A stretch of 22,065 bases of DNA from UBA5266 sp002411545 (GTDB taxonomy: Bacteria; Bacteroidota; Bacteroidia; Bacteroidales; WCHB1-69). The DNA is taken from the NCBI GenBank assembly GCA_028693085.1, contig JAQUWC010000026.1:1-22065 (forward strand), given 5' to 3'. Within the stretch, counting starts at the first letter, position 1. Every line of letters starts with the position of its first letter. Below the pieces are notes generated by a model. It ran no database searches and had not been told where the DNA came from. It saw only the letters and a list, made by a program, of their open reading frames with translations. Below, in pieces: positions 15,309 to 21,922 of this stretch. Position numbers and translations under genes: made by a program.

Positions 15309-16911
15309 AGTAGTTTGGAGAGTTGTGTTTGTTTTTCATGTAAGTACACATGTTGATTTCTCCTAATGTATCGTTAAAAAATCTAAATTCAAGAAAAGAA
15401 TACGAATTTTCATACCCTATTTTTAATTTACATCGGTACTTTAACATCCACTTTCTTTTAATATTGAAAAAACCCTTGGTTAAATAGGCATACACAAAAG
15501 GATGTGTAAGTAAAGTAAGCTTCTTTTCTTGTTGTTTTTCCACTAAAAACTGCAAGTTGTTTTCAATATTATCCAGAATCTGAATCGGGGCTTTAATTTT
15601 ACCGGAACCATGACACGAAGGGCATTTCTCTCTCACCTCCACATCGGTCGAACTTCTTACTCTTTGACGTGTAATTTGTACCAATCCGAACTTATTGGGA
15701 GGAAGAATGGTATGACAGGCTCTGTCCTTTTTCATTTCATCTTTTAACTTGTTGTATAATGTTCTTTGATTTTCAGAAGAATGCATATCAATAAAATCGA
15801 CAACGATAATACCCCCAATATCTCTTAATCTGAGTTGACGAGCAATTTCGACAGCAGCGTCAAGGTTCACACTCAGCACATTCTCTTCTTGTGTTTTTAA
15901 GGCATCCATGCGATGACCACTGTTCACATCAATTACATGCAGTGCTTCAGTATGTTCGATAATCAAATAAATACCATTTTTAATGGCAACAATCTTCCCA
16001 AATCCGCTACGTATTTGTTTGTCAACTCCGTAATATTCAAATAAAGAAGTTTGCTTTTTATGTAATTTAACAATGTTTAACCGTTCGGGAGCTATCACCT
16101 TGATAAATGAACGAATTTCATTATAACTATCAATGTCGTTGAGATAAATGGTATCGAAGCTATCATTAAACAAATCACGTATGAGAGAAGTAATTCGGTT
16201 CAATTCGCTGGCAACTTTTTTCGGAAATTTAATTCCACTGATATTAGCCAAGCTTTGATTCCAGCGTTCTAAAACATTTTCGAAATCTTGTTTTAATTCA
16301 TCTTCGCCTTGTTTTTCAGCTATGGTTCGAATGATAACGCCTACATTATTAGGTTTAAATTTTTTGATAATCTCTTTTAATCGATTCCGTTCTTTTTCGT
16401 TTTTGATTTTTTGAGATACCATTATTTTATCGGAAAAGGGAATCAAAACCAAAAACCGTCCGGCCAAGGAAATTTCGCCTGTAACTCTGGGCCCTTTGGT
16501 CGAGATGGATTCTTTCATTATTTGAACCAGAATAATCTGATTAACAGACAATATTTCTTTTATATTTCCATTTTTAGATATTTCCTTATCAAACTTTAAA
16601 GAATCAAGGTCTTGATATTTAGAATTATTTTGCAAACGAAGTTTAACAAAATGGCTTATTGTTTTTATTTTTGGACCAAGATCTAAATAATGCAAAAAAG
16701 CATCTTTCTCATGACCTACATCTACAAAAACAGCATTCAATCCTGGAAGAATTTTTTTTACTCTTGCAAGATAAATATCTCCAACTGCAAATTCATTCTT
16801 TGTAACTTCTCTATGAAACTCAACTAATTTCCCGTCTTCTTGAAGGGCAATTTCAATCTCTGATTGTCCAATATTAACAAATAATTCTTTCCGATAATCT
16901 TTAATTCCCAT
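15298..16911 (-). CDS. rng: Ribonuclease E/G family endoribonuclease
   Basis: A single-strand-specific endoribonuclease for rRNA processing and mRNA decay. I chose the ATG at 16911 (537 residues); an in-frame TTG at 16917 would add only two residues. In the following, numbering includes those two. An S1 RNA-binding domain covers about 40-140 (GDIYLARVKKILPGLNAVFVDVG). The catalytic DNase-I-like domain has the metal-binding aspartates in VIDVNSG (D330) and IIVVDFIDM (D374), equivalent to D303 and D346 of E. coli RNase E. The zinc-link motif EKCPSCHGSG (C432, C435) is intact, so dimer-of-dimer assembly is likely. The C-terminal tail has no long RNase E-type scaffold region. It is last in a minus-strand group behind HU and the small basic peptide; a hairpin lies 43 nt before the start codon. 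Confidence 0.94.
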   Translation of the reverse strand: MGIKDYRKELFVNIGQSEIEIALQEDGKLVEFHREVTKNEFAVGDIYLARVKKILPGLNAVFVDVGHEKDAFLHYLDLGPKIKTISHFVKLRLQNNSKYQDLDSLKFDKEISKNGNIKEILSVNQIILVQIMKESISTKGPRVTGEISLAGRFLVLIPFSDKIMVSQKIKNEKERNRLKEIIKKFKPNNVGVIIRTIAEKQGEDELKQDFENVLERWNQSLANISGIKFPKKVASELNRITSLIRDLFNDSFDTIYLNDIDSYNEIRSFIKVIAPERLNIVKLHKKQTSLFEYYGVDKQIRSGFGKIVAIKNGIYLIIEHTEALHVIDVNSGHRMDALKTQEENVLSVNLDAAVEIARQLRLRDIGGIIVVDFIDMHSSENQRTLYNKLKDEMKKDRACHTILPPNKFGLVQITRQRVRSSTDVEVREKCPSCHGSGKIKAPIQILDNIENNLQFLVEKQQEKKLTLLTHPFVYAYLTKGFFNIKRKWMLKYRCKLKIGYENSYSFLEFRFFNDTLGEINMCTYMKNKHNSPNYFNQ

Positions 16912-16953
16912 TCTCAACTATTACTGAACATTGCTTTAAACATTACAAAAATC

Positions 16954-16985
16954 AAACTACATATCCACTTTTGAATATGTAGTTT
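16954..16985 (-). terminator. Hairpin with T-rich tail between the 29-aa gene and rng
   Basis: AAACTACATAT (16954-16964) is the exact reverse complement of ATATGTAGTTT (16975-16985), an 11-bp stem with a 10-nt loop. On the minus strand the stem is followed by GATTTTTG. It lies after the 29-aa gene and 43 nt before the rng start. It could end the HU/29-aa transcript or act as a structured 5' leader for the RNase gene. Confidence 0.5.
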
Positions 16986-17016
16986 AATTTCTAGTAAAAT
17001 ATTAATTCACAAAAGA

Positions 17017-17106
17017 TTATTTCTTCTTATGCCTATTTTTTCTTAGGCGTTTTTTCCTTTTGTGAGTTGCCATTTTATGTCTCTTTCTTTTTTTTCCGCT
17101 TGGCAT
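17017..17106 (-). CDS. 29-aa highly basic COX24/mS38-like peptide
   Basis: A 29-codon frame starts at an ATG at 17106 and ends in TAA at 17017. The peptide begins MPSGKKRKRHKMATHKRKKR and has almost only Lys, Arg and His beyond that. It matches the small Bacteroidota protein annotated as AURKAIP1/COX24 domain-containing, whose C-terminal motif is shared with the mitochondrial small-subunit protein mS38; I recognise it from memory of nearly identical sequences in other genera. A ribosome-associated role is therefore likely by family, though unproven for bacteria as far as I know. It starts 16 nt after HU, on the same strand. It is too short for most length cut-offs and easily missed. Confidence 0.85.
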   Translation of the reverse strand: MPSGKKRKRHKMATHKRKKRLRKNRHKKK

Positions 17107-17122
17107 AGATTAAACGTTTTAA

Positions 17123-17407
17123 TTATTTTACTTTTGCTTTAATTGTATTTGAAAAAGATTTTGCAGGTTTGAAAGAAGGAATGTTATGAGCCGGAATAAT
17201 AATAGTAGTATTTTTTGAAATATTTCTACCGGTTTTTTGAGCTCTTTGTTTTACAACAAAACTACCAAAGCCTCTTAAATACACATTTTCTTTTCTTAAC
17301 AAAGAATTTTTAACAGTTGACATAAATGTTTCAACTACATCTTGTACGGCTACTTTTTCGATGCCTGTTTTGTTAGCTATCTCAGCTACTACTTCTGCTT
17401 TTGTCAT
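17123..17407 (-). CDS. HU-family DNA-binding protein
   Basis: A 94-residue HU/IHF-family protein that bends and compacts DNA as a dimer. The N-terminal helical part begins MTKAEVVAEIANKTGIEK, followed by the turn and strand VYLRGFGSFVVKQRAQKTGRN (42-62), and the DNA-binding arm ends in IPAHNIPSFKPAKSF (71-85), where the arm-tip proline of the usual RNPxTG motif is replaced by RNISKNT, as is common in Bacteroidota. Length matches the family. The 29-aa basic peptide gene follows after 16 nt. A -7 element at 17460-17467 is 52 nt upstream of its ATG, and a second copy of the same octamer at 17484-17491 may be an alternative. Confidence 0.94.
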   Translation of the reverse strand: MTKAEVVAEIANKTGIEKVAVQDVVETFMSTVKNSLLRKENVYLRGFGSFVVKQRAQKTGRNISKNTTIIIPAHNIPSFKPAKSFSNTIKAKVK

Positions 17408-17797
17408 ATTACAATTGTTTTTAAAATTGATAAATAAATTATTTTTTGTTTCTTGTTGGCAAAGATAAAATTATTTTGAATATCAAAGATATAATTTATG
17501 ATTTTTTTTGAATAATTTATCTATTTTTCTGTAATACAGCAAAATAAAATTTATTTATTTATAATACATTGATTTTAAAAAATATACGTTAGATATGTAT
17601 GCGACTGTTATTCAATATCTTATTGTTTTATTCTGTTATGATTAAATGTGTTTTAAATGGACATATTTTTTCATTTTTTGCAATAAAATTGCAGCATCAT
17701 GCTTCTATTCAAGCTATTTGTTTTATTCTATTTATGTATAAATTTTTAATATTATATGAATCAATGTGATAATCTTTCTTCAAAACTATTATATTTT
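17408..17797. other. AT-rich intergenic region between HU and lspA
   Basis: These 390 nt lie downstream of lspA and upstream of HU, both on the minus strand. There is no coding frame of note. I see two CAAAGATA octamers (minus-strand TATCTTTG) near the HU end, and a small hairpin TGCAAT-AAA-ATTGCA at 17679-17693 without a T-run. No terminator for lspA is evident. Confidence 0.6.
17460..17467 (-). promoter_or_regulatory. Bacteroidota -7 element upstream of HU gene
   Basis: On the minus strand this reads TATCTTTG, matching TAnnTTTG, 52 nt before the HU start codon. The same octamer occurs again at 17484-17491. No clear -33 TTG is seen at the expected spacing. Confidence 0.45.
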
Positions 17798-18418
17798 TTA
17801 GATTGTCGATTTAGGCGTCTTTTCAAAACTAGCAATAAAAATTGATAATGGTTTGTAAAAAAACAATATAGTAATAAATAAACCTATGGTTATGCTTGCA
17901 TCGGCAATATTAAAGATTGCAGGAAAAAAATTAAAGTTCCCTATGGTAAATAAATCCAATTGAAACATATCTACTACTTTTCCCTGCATAAAGGGAGCAT
18001 AGCCTCCAGTTTCAGGTAGAAACTGGGCAATGGTTTGATAATAATTACTTGCTGAAAATATTTTACCATAAAACACACAATCAATAATATTTCCCATAGC
18101 CCCCGCGCATATAAACGACATGCAGATTAGTAATCCTTTAGAAACATCCTGTTGTATCATTTTCCGAATAATCCAAAGAATAAATCCTACGGCGATAATA
18201 CGAAAAACGGTAAGAATTAACTTTCCCCAATAACCATCCCAAAACATCATTCCAAAAGCCATTCCCTCGTTTTCAATAAAATGAAGTTTAAACCAATTTC
18301 CAAAAATATTAATTTCTTCTCCAAGAAACATGGAGGTTTTAACCCAAAATTTTAGTAATTGATCAGCTATTAAAATAAATGAAATGATTAAAATAGGTAT
18401 ATAAGATTTCTTTTTCAC
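17798..18418 (-). CDS. lspA: Lipoprotein signal peptidase
   Basis: LspA is the inner-membrane aspartyl peptidase that removes the signal peptide from diacylglyceryl-modified prolipoproteins; two lipoproteins encoded in this window are likely substrates. The 206 residues include four hydrophobic segments (about 5-22, 67-85, 95-113 and 165-188). Family motifs are DQLLK (19-23), ENEGMAFG (49-56), GAMGNIID (106-113), VVDMF with catalytic D150, and FNIADASITIG with catalytic D173. A 40-residue insertion-like stretch between GNIID and VVDMF is longer than in E. coli LspA and seems common in Bacteroidota. The start is GTG at 18418, and it overlaps the TGA stop of the upstream gene in a GTGA junction, so translation is probably coupled. 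Confidence 0.95.
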   Translation of the reverse strand: MKKKSYIPILIISFILIADQLLKFWVKTSMFLGEEINIFGNWFKLHFIENEGMAFGMMFWDGYWGKLILTVFRIIAVGFILWIIRKMIQQDVSKGLLICMSFICAGAMGNIIDCVFYGKIFSASNYYQTIAQFLPETGGYAPFMQGKVVDMFQLDLFTIGNFNFFPAIFNIADASITIGLFITILFFYKPLSIFIASFEKTPKSTI

Positions 18419-18813
18419 TTTTTATTCTTTTTCTCATTTATTTTAGCATCATACGACAAAGTAGCGTGAGGAACAATTTTTAATCGTTCTTTTGGAATTA
18501 ATTGGCCGGTTTCTCGACAAATCCCATACGTTTTGTTTTCAATTCTTATTAAAGCGGCTTCCAAATTATTAATATATTTTTCAAGTCGGGAAGCTAATCT
18601 ACCGGTTTCCTCTTTAAATAAGGTTTGTTGTCCTTCTTCCAATACTTTAAATGTGGGAGATGTATCGGCTATATCATTACCAGCCGTTCCACTTAAAGCA
18701 TCAACATACATTTTCATGTCTTCTTTAGCTTTTTCTAATTTTTCAAGAATTAATTCCTTAAATTCTTGTAATTCTTCATCTGAATATCTCAGGAATTCCC
18801 TTTCTTCACTCAT
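18415..18813 (-). CDS. DksA/TraR family protein with degenerate zinc finger
   Basis: A 132-residue member of the DksA/TraR family, whose best-known members bind the RNA polymerase secondary channel and, in Proteobacteria, work with ppGpp. The N-terminal two-thirds is a helical coiled coil (about 10-95) with a loop GTAGNDIADTSPTFKV (42-57) where DksA carries its acidic tip. The C-terminal motif YGICRETGQLIPKERLKIVPHATLSYDAK keeps the family pattern around the finger (ICxxxGxxIPxERL), but the four zinc positions read C99, T102, S120 and A123, so zinc binding is lost. From memory this loss is common in Bacteroidota homologues. It has a strong Shine-Dalgarno sequence, rare here, and runs directly into lspA through a 4-nt overlap. 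Confidence 0.88.
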   Translation of the reverse strand: MSEEREFLRYSDEELQEFKELILEKLEKAKEDMKMYVDALSGTAGNDIADTSPTFKVLEEGQQTLFKEETGRLASRLEKYINNLEAALIRIENKTYGICRETGQLIPKERLKIVPHATLSYDAKINEKKNKK

Positions 18814-18818
18814 GATAA

Positions 18819-18824
18819 CCTCCT
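18819..18824 (-). promoter_or_regulatory. Strong Shine-Dalgarno sequence of the DksA/TraR-like gene
   Basis: On the minus strand this is AGGAGG, 5 nt before the ATG at 18813. It is the only textbook Shine-Dalgarno site I found in the window; Bacteroidota genes mostly lack one, so this gene may be translated strongly or by a different mode, and it fixes the start codon. Confidence 0.8.
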
Positions 18825-18884
18825 ATTTTAGAAATACTAATCCTTTATTTTAGAATTAAATTTTTTACTGTATCTAACCTTGTT

Positions 18885-18892
18885 CAAAAGTA
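18885..18892 (-). promoter_or_regulatory. Bacteroidota -7 element upstream of the DksA/TraR-lspA pair
   Basis: On the minus strand this reads TACTTTTG, matching TAnnTTTG, 71 nt before the ATG. No TTG -33 box lies at the usual spacing. The surrounding 11-mer is identical to the ones at clpC and rpmE. Confidence 0.5.
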
Positions 18893-19038
18893 TAATAAAA
18901 AACAATAATAAATTCAGTCTTTCCAAATAATTTTTAGTTGTTTATAAGACAATAAAAATAATCTTTTAATAATCAAACAAATAAAATCAATTATTGTTTA
19001 TTAATAACTTTTATTAAGCATTATAGTTAAATTTATGT

Positions 19039-19046
19039 TATTTTTG
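19039..19046 (+). promoter_or_regulatory. Bacteroidota -7 element upstream of the phosphofructokinase gene
   Basis: TATTTTTG matches TAnnTTTG and ends 23 nt before the ATG at 19070. A -33 TTG at 19-21 nt is not evident. Confidence 0.45.
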
Positions 19047-19069
19047 TAATCGTAAAAAATCCTTATATT

Positions 19070-20299
19070 ATGCAAAGAAAAGATAAAATATTCAACGGAA
19101 AAACATTGGCTATTCTATCCGGTGGTGGTGATACACCGGCAATTAATTCTAGTATTAAAAACATAAAAGACAGAGCTTTGCTTCTTGGATATAAAGTATA
19201 TGGCATTCGCTCCGGATGGAAAGGATTACTAGGTGATGGAGATGTGGTTGATTTAACAAATCAATCTTATAACGGACAATATGGTGGAACAGCGCTTTTA
19301 TCGAGCCGGACTAATCCGTTTCCAACTAAGAAAAATCCGGAAAATAGGACAGATCAAATAATCAAGAACCTTAAGCGATATAAAATTGATGTTTTAGTAA
19401 CTATTGGAGGCGATGATACTAATGGAGCCGCTAAACGATTATATGAGCAAGAAGGTGTCCCTGTTATAGGATTTCCTAAAACTATCGATAATGATTTACG
19501 TACCCATACTATACATAACTACAAGCATCAAAATATAGAAGCTGTTTTATGTCCGGGATTCCCTACCGCAGCCTTACGTGTTAGTGAAATGGTTCGTAGT
19601 TTACGTTCTACTAACGAATCTCATCAACGTATTATGGTAGTAGAAGTCATGGGTCGCGATGCCGGTTGGTTAACAGGTAGTGCACTTTTTGGCGGTTCGG
19701 AATTAGCTTTAATTCCCGAATGTCTTATGACAAAAGACAAAAAAGAACAATTTTTTGAACTTGTTCAAAAAAGATACAACGAAAAGAAAAACCTGATCAT
19801 TGCCGTTTCGGAAGGTGTTCGTTGGTGGAATGACGAAAGCAAAATTTTAGATATGGTTTATGCGAGCTCTGAAACCGATGAGTACGGACACAAACGTTTC
19901 GGTGGAGTCAGTGGTGTTATTGCCTCTGAAATATCTAATAAATTGGGTATTTCTGCACGTTCACAAATCTCGGGTTATTATCCTCGTTCGGGGTTTTGCG
20001 GCGAATACGATACGCTTCTAACTTCTACACTCGCCGACAAAGTACTCGACCTTCTTCTTCGTGAAGAATATGGTAAAATGCCTGTAATGGCTAAAATTGT
20101 AAATAAAGACGAAATGCAAGAATACAATACAAGCAGTATTGATATGGGAGCGATTGGGAATCAGCCTTTACAAGACATTTATTATGATTCAAATGGATTT
20201 ACATTCACGGATGCATATACCGATTTTTTAAGCCATATTATCGGAAATCCTAGTTTGCCTGTGTTTGGATATCAATTTGAAAAAGTTAAACCACTTTAA
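19070..20299 (+). CDS. 6-phosphofructokinase, pyrophosphate-type signature
   Basis: A 409-residue PFKA-superfamily enzyme that phosphorylates fructose-6-phosphate at C1 in glycolysis. The N-terminal LSGGGDTPAINSSIK (16-30) is the phosphate-donor loop. IGGDDTNGAA (112-121) has Asp in the position where ATP enzymes have Gly (GGDGS), and GFPKTIDND (134-142) has Lys where ATP enzymes have Gly (GIPGTIDND). Both changes are classic marks of pyrophosphate-dependent PFK, so I infer PPi as donor and a reversible reaction. MGRDAGW (194-200) is the fructose-6-phosphate-binding segment. About 90 residues longer than E. coli PfkA, as in the longer-chain PPi group. A DUF1573 gene follows after 53 nt. Donor choice is inferred from residues only. 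Confidence 0.92.
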   Translation: MQRKDKIFNGKTLAILSGGGDTPAINSSIKNIKDRALLLGYKVYGIRSGWKGLLGDGDVVDLTNQSYNGQYGGTALLSSRTNPFPTKKNPENRTDQIIKNLKRYKIDVLVTIGGDDTNGAAKRLYEQEGVPVIGFPKTIDNDLRTHTIHNYKHQNIEAVLCPGFPTAALRVSEMVRSLRSTNESHQRIMVVEVMGRDAGWLTGSALFGGSELALIPECLMTKDKKEQFFELVQKRYNEKKNLIIAVSEGVRWWNDESKILDMVYASSETDEYGHKRFGGVSGVIASEISNKLGISARSQISGYYPRSGFCGEYDTLLTSTLADKVLDLLLREEYGKMPVMAKIVNKDEMQEYNTSSIDMGAIGNQPLQDIYYDSNGFTFTDAYTDFLSHIIGNPSLPVFGYQFEKVKPL

Positions 20300-20308
20300 T
20301 TTTGGCTT

Positions 20309-20316
20309 TATTTTTG
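20309..20316 (+). promoter_or_regulatory. Possible -7 element upstream of the DUF1573 gene
   Basis: TATTTTTG matches TAnnTTTG, 36 nt before the DUF1573 ATG and just after the phosphofructokinase stop. It lacks a clear -33 box and in such AT-rich DNA may be chance. Confidence 0.3.
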
Positions 20317-20352
20317 ATATATGATATTCAATAATGTTAAAATATTAAAAAT

Positions 20353-20754
20353 ATGAATAAACGTGTTTTTGCCTTTCTGATAATATGTTTTATGTTATGC
20401 AATAATAGTAGCTTTTCTCAAAATGCTACTTCCACTCCAAAAGCACATTTTACAGTAACTGATAATGTGATAGAATTTGGAGATGTCATAAATGGTAAAA
20501 CCAAAACAATGGAAGTTAATTTTAGAAATACAGGAAAGAAGCCTCTTATCATTTCAGATGTATATACCAATTGTGGATGTACGGAAATTGAATATCCTCG
20601 AGAGCCTTTTATGCCCGGAAAATCGGGAACTTTAAAAATATCTTATAGCGCGATTGAAGGAGAAGGTGTTTTTAATAAAACTATTACCATTTATACAAAT
20701 GCTGAAAACAAAAAAGAAACTATTAAAATTCAAGGAGTGGTTATTCCAAAATAG
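20353..20754 (+). CDS. DUF1573 family exported protein
   Basis: A 133-residue secreted protein with a single DUF1573 immunoglobulin-like domain, a family very common in Bacteroidota. The N-terminus is a signal peptide (MNKRVFAFLIICFMLCNNSSFS), with likely signal peptidase I cleavage near residue 22-23; C16 lacks a lipobox. The body shows the family pattern: FTVTDNVIEFGDVINGKTKTMEVNFRNTG (33-61), the hallmark TNCGCTE (72-78), MPGKSGTLKISYSA (87-100), and the closing strand KETIKIQGVV. No catalytic function is known to me for the domain; the NCGC pair could form a disulfide. It may be read from the phosphofructokinase transcript or its own weak promoter, and a clear terminator follows 26 nt after the stop. 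Confidence 0.9.
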   Translation: MNKRVFAFLIICFMLCNNSSFSQNATSTPKAHFTVTDNVIEFGDVINGKTKTMEVNFRNTGKKPLIISDVYTNCGCTEIEYPREPFMPGKSGTLKISYSAIEGEGVFNKTITIYTNAENKKETIKIQGVVIPK

Positions 20755-20780
20755 ATTTTAAGACGGATTATTCATAAATA

Positions 20781-20808
20781 AAAGGGAGCGTTTAACGCTC
20801 CTTTTTTT
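20781..20808 (+). terminator. Intrinsic terminator after the DUF1573 gene
   Basis: GGAGCG (20785-20790) pairs with CGCTCC (20796-20801) around TTTAA, with A-residues before the stem facing the seven Ts (20802-20808) that follow. It sits in the convergent gap with rpmE. Confidence 0.88.
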
Positions 20809-20818
20809 GTGTCTGCAT

Positions 20819-20850
20819 AAAAAAACAGAGGTTCCCCGAAGAGAACCCCT
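20819..20850 (-). terminator. Intrinsic terminator after rpmE with UUCG tetraloop
   Basis: On the minus strand AGGGGTTCTC (20850-20841), TTCG loop, GGGAACCTCT (20836-20827) form a 10-bp stem with two G-U pairs, closed by C(UUCG)G, a very stable loop. After one G come seven Ts (minus sense of A20819-20825). It starts 22 nt beyond the rpmE stop codon. Confidence 0.88.
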
Positions 20851-20871
20851 GAAAACTATGAAAAAAAACTA

Positions 20872-21138
20872 CTACTTACTTGATTTTTCGAAACGGGATT
20901 TATATTTATTTAAATATTTATCCACGCGTCCTGCAGTATCAACCAGTTTCATTTTTCCTGTAAAAAATGGATGTGAAGTATTTGAAATTTCTAATTTCAC
21001 TAAAGGATACTCCTTACCATCTTCCCATACTATTGTATCTTTAGACTTAACTGTCGATTTACTTAAAAAAGCAATATCATTCGACATATCTTTAAATACA
21101 ACAAATCTGTACTCTTTTGGATGAATATCTGCTTTCAT
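20872..21138 (-). CDS. rpmE2: 50S ribosomal protein L31, type B
   Basis: An 88-residue large-subunit protein near the central protuberance and the intersubunit bridge. Opening MKADIHPKEYRFVVFKDMSND and the segment ISNTSHPFFTGKMKLVDTAGRVDKYLNKY (52-80) are the L31 family signature. It has no cysteines, so it is the zinc-independent type B form, which in many bacteria is the usual or only form in this phylum. Length is right for type B. A -7 element lies 51 nt upstream and a tetraloop terminator 22 nt downstream, so it is probably a single-gene transcript, although weak read-through from tRNA-His upstream on the same strand cannot be excluded. Confidence 0.95.
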   Translation of the reverse strand: MKADIHPKEYRFVVFKDMSNDIAFLSKSTVKSKDTIVWEDGKEYPLVKLEISNTSHPFFTGKMKLVDTAGRVDKYLNKYKSRFEKSSK

Positions 21139-21189
21139 TATTAATTCTTCTTATTTTTATCGTTTATTTAAGTTCTTTTTTTAACAGTA

Positions 21190-21197
21190 CAAAAGTA
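21190..21197 (-). promoter_or_regulatory. Bacteroidota -7 element upstream of rpmE
   Basis: On the minus strand this reads TACTTTTG (TAnnTTTG), 51 nt before the rpmE ATG. No TTG -33 box is evident at 19-21 nt. Confidence 0.5.
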
Positions 21198-21270
21198 TAA
21201 TTTTTTTTAATACGGAATAATATTTTTTTTAAAAATTTAATATTTCATATTATACAAATAAAAATTAACT

Positions 21271-21348
21271 TGGGGTGGACAATGGGACTCGAACCCACGA
21301 CCTTCGGAACCACAATCCGACGTTCTAACCAGCTGAACTATGTCCACC
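21271..21348 (-). tRNA. tRNA-His (GTG anticodon)
   Basis: On the minus strand the sequence folds as a standard cloverleaf: acceptor GTGGACA pairing with TGTCCAC, D arm AGTTCAGCTGGTTAGAAC, anticodon stem TCGGA/TCCGA with loop TTGTGGT (anticodon GTG), and T arm GTGGGTTCGAGTCCCAT. The genome encodes the 3' CCA, preceded by C73. The base before the acceptor is G (21348), which pairs with C73 as the extra G-1 that is the identity mark of tRNA-His. Decodes CAC and CAT. Confidence 0.97.
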
Positions 21349-21364
21349 ATAGTTTTTCGGCTTG

Positions 21365-21372
21365 CAAAAATA
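21365..21372 (-). promoter_or_regulatory. Bacteroidota -7 element upstream of tRNA-His
   Basis: On the minus strand this reads TATTTTTG (TAnnTTTG), 16 nt before the first tRNA base, a close and typical distance for a tRNA gene. No -33 TTG is evident. Confidence 0.5.
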
Positions 21373-21417
21373 CAATTTTTTTTGATATATCTTCTCTTTT
21401 CTTCCCTTATTTTTTAT

Positions 21418-21442
21418 ATGGAATAAACTATGTTTATTCCAT
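21418..21442. repeat. Inverted repeat, 11-bp arms and 3-nt loop
   Basis: ATGGAATAAAC (21418-21428) is the exact reverse complement of GTTTATTCCAT (21432-21442), with TAT between. On the plus strand it is followed by TGTTTTATTG, not a clean T-run, so terminator function is doubtful. It lies about 70 nt upstream of tRNA-His. Confidence 0.7.
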
Positions 21443-21492
21443 TGTTTTATTGTAGATTGTAGATTATTTATTGGTTATTTCGCAATAATTTA

Positions 21493-21511
21493 TTTCACAT
21501 CATATGTGAAA
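21493..21511. repeat. Inverted repeat TTTCACAT/ATGTGAAA
   Basis: Two perfect 8-bp arms with a 3-nt spacer. It resembles a dimeric regulator site, but no regulated gene is adjacent except tRNA-His about 145 nt away. Confidence 0.55.
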
Positions 21512-21876
21512 AAATCTCTATTTTATTCATTTTTCTCAGTTATTAATTAAAATTATCAAAAGCTAAAAAAGTCGAATGATTTATTTTTTGTTAATTATTT
21601 TTTGAAAAGAATATGAATTATAGACACTTTACTATATGACATTGATTTTAGTGGAATAAATAAATGATTGAATTAAAGATGGCCTCGTTAACTTAAAAAG
21701 ATTGACTTATCAATTTAACTTTTTACGATATTATTTTTAGAAAGCATTAAGTATGGTTTATTCAATAAAATTTAGATTAAATACAAATACAATTTTCAGG
21801 AAGAAAAAAATATAAAACAATGCTATTTTATAAAACATATAAATCTGACAATAAGCTTTTTATTAAAATTAAAACT

Positions 21877-21922
21877 ATTATTATAATGAATAAATTAGAA
21901 TTACAGAAACCATTATAATAAT
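21877..21922. repeat. Inverted repeat, 12-bp arms and 22-nt spacer
   Basis: ATTATTATAATG (21877-21888) is the exact reverse complement of CATTATAATAAT (21911-21922). All but two arm bases are A or T, so chance is a real possibility in this region. Confidence 0.5.

Noticed and set aside
16912..16917. TTG start for the RNase E/G gene two codons upstream
   Set aside because: The ATG at 16911 gives a normal N-terminus and is the more likely start.
21270..21455. Plus-strand 61-codon frame beginning MGWTMGLEPTTF
   Set aside because: This is the antisense of tRNA-His, a well-known source of spurious ORFs.
21493..21511. TTTCACAT-ATGTGAAA as a CRP-type binding site
   Set aside because: The half-sites are in the opposite orientation to a CRP site (TGTGA then TCACA) and spaced 3 bp apart, and no regulated gene starts nearby. 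Kept only as an inverted repeat.
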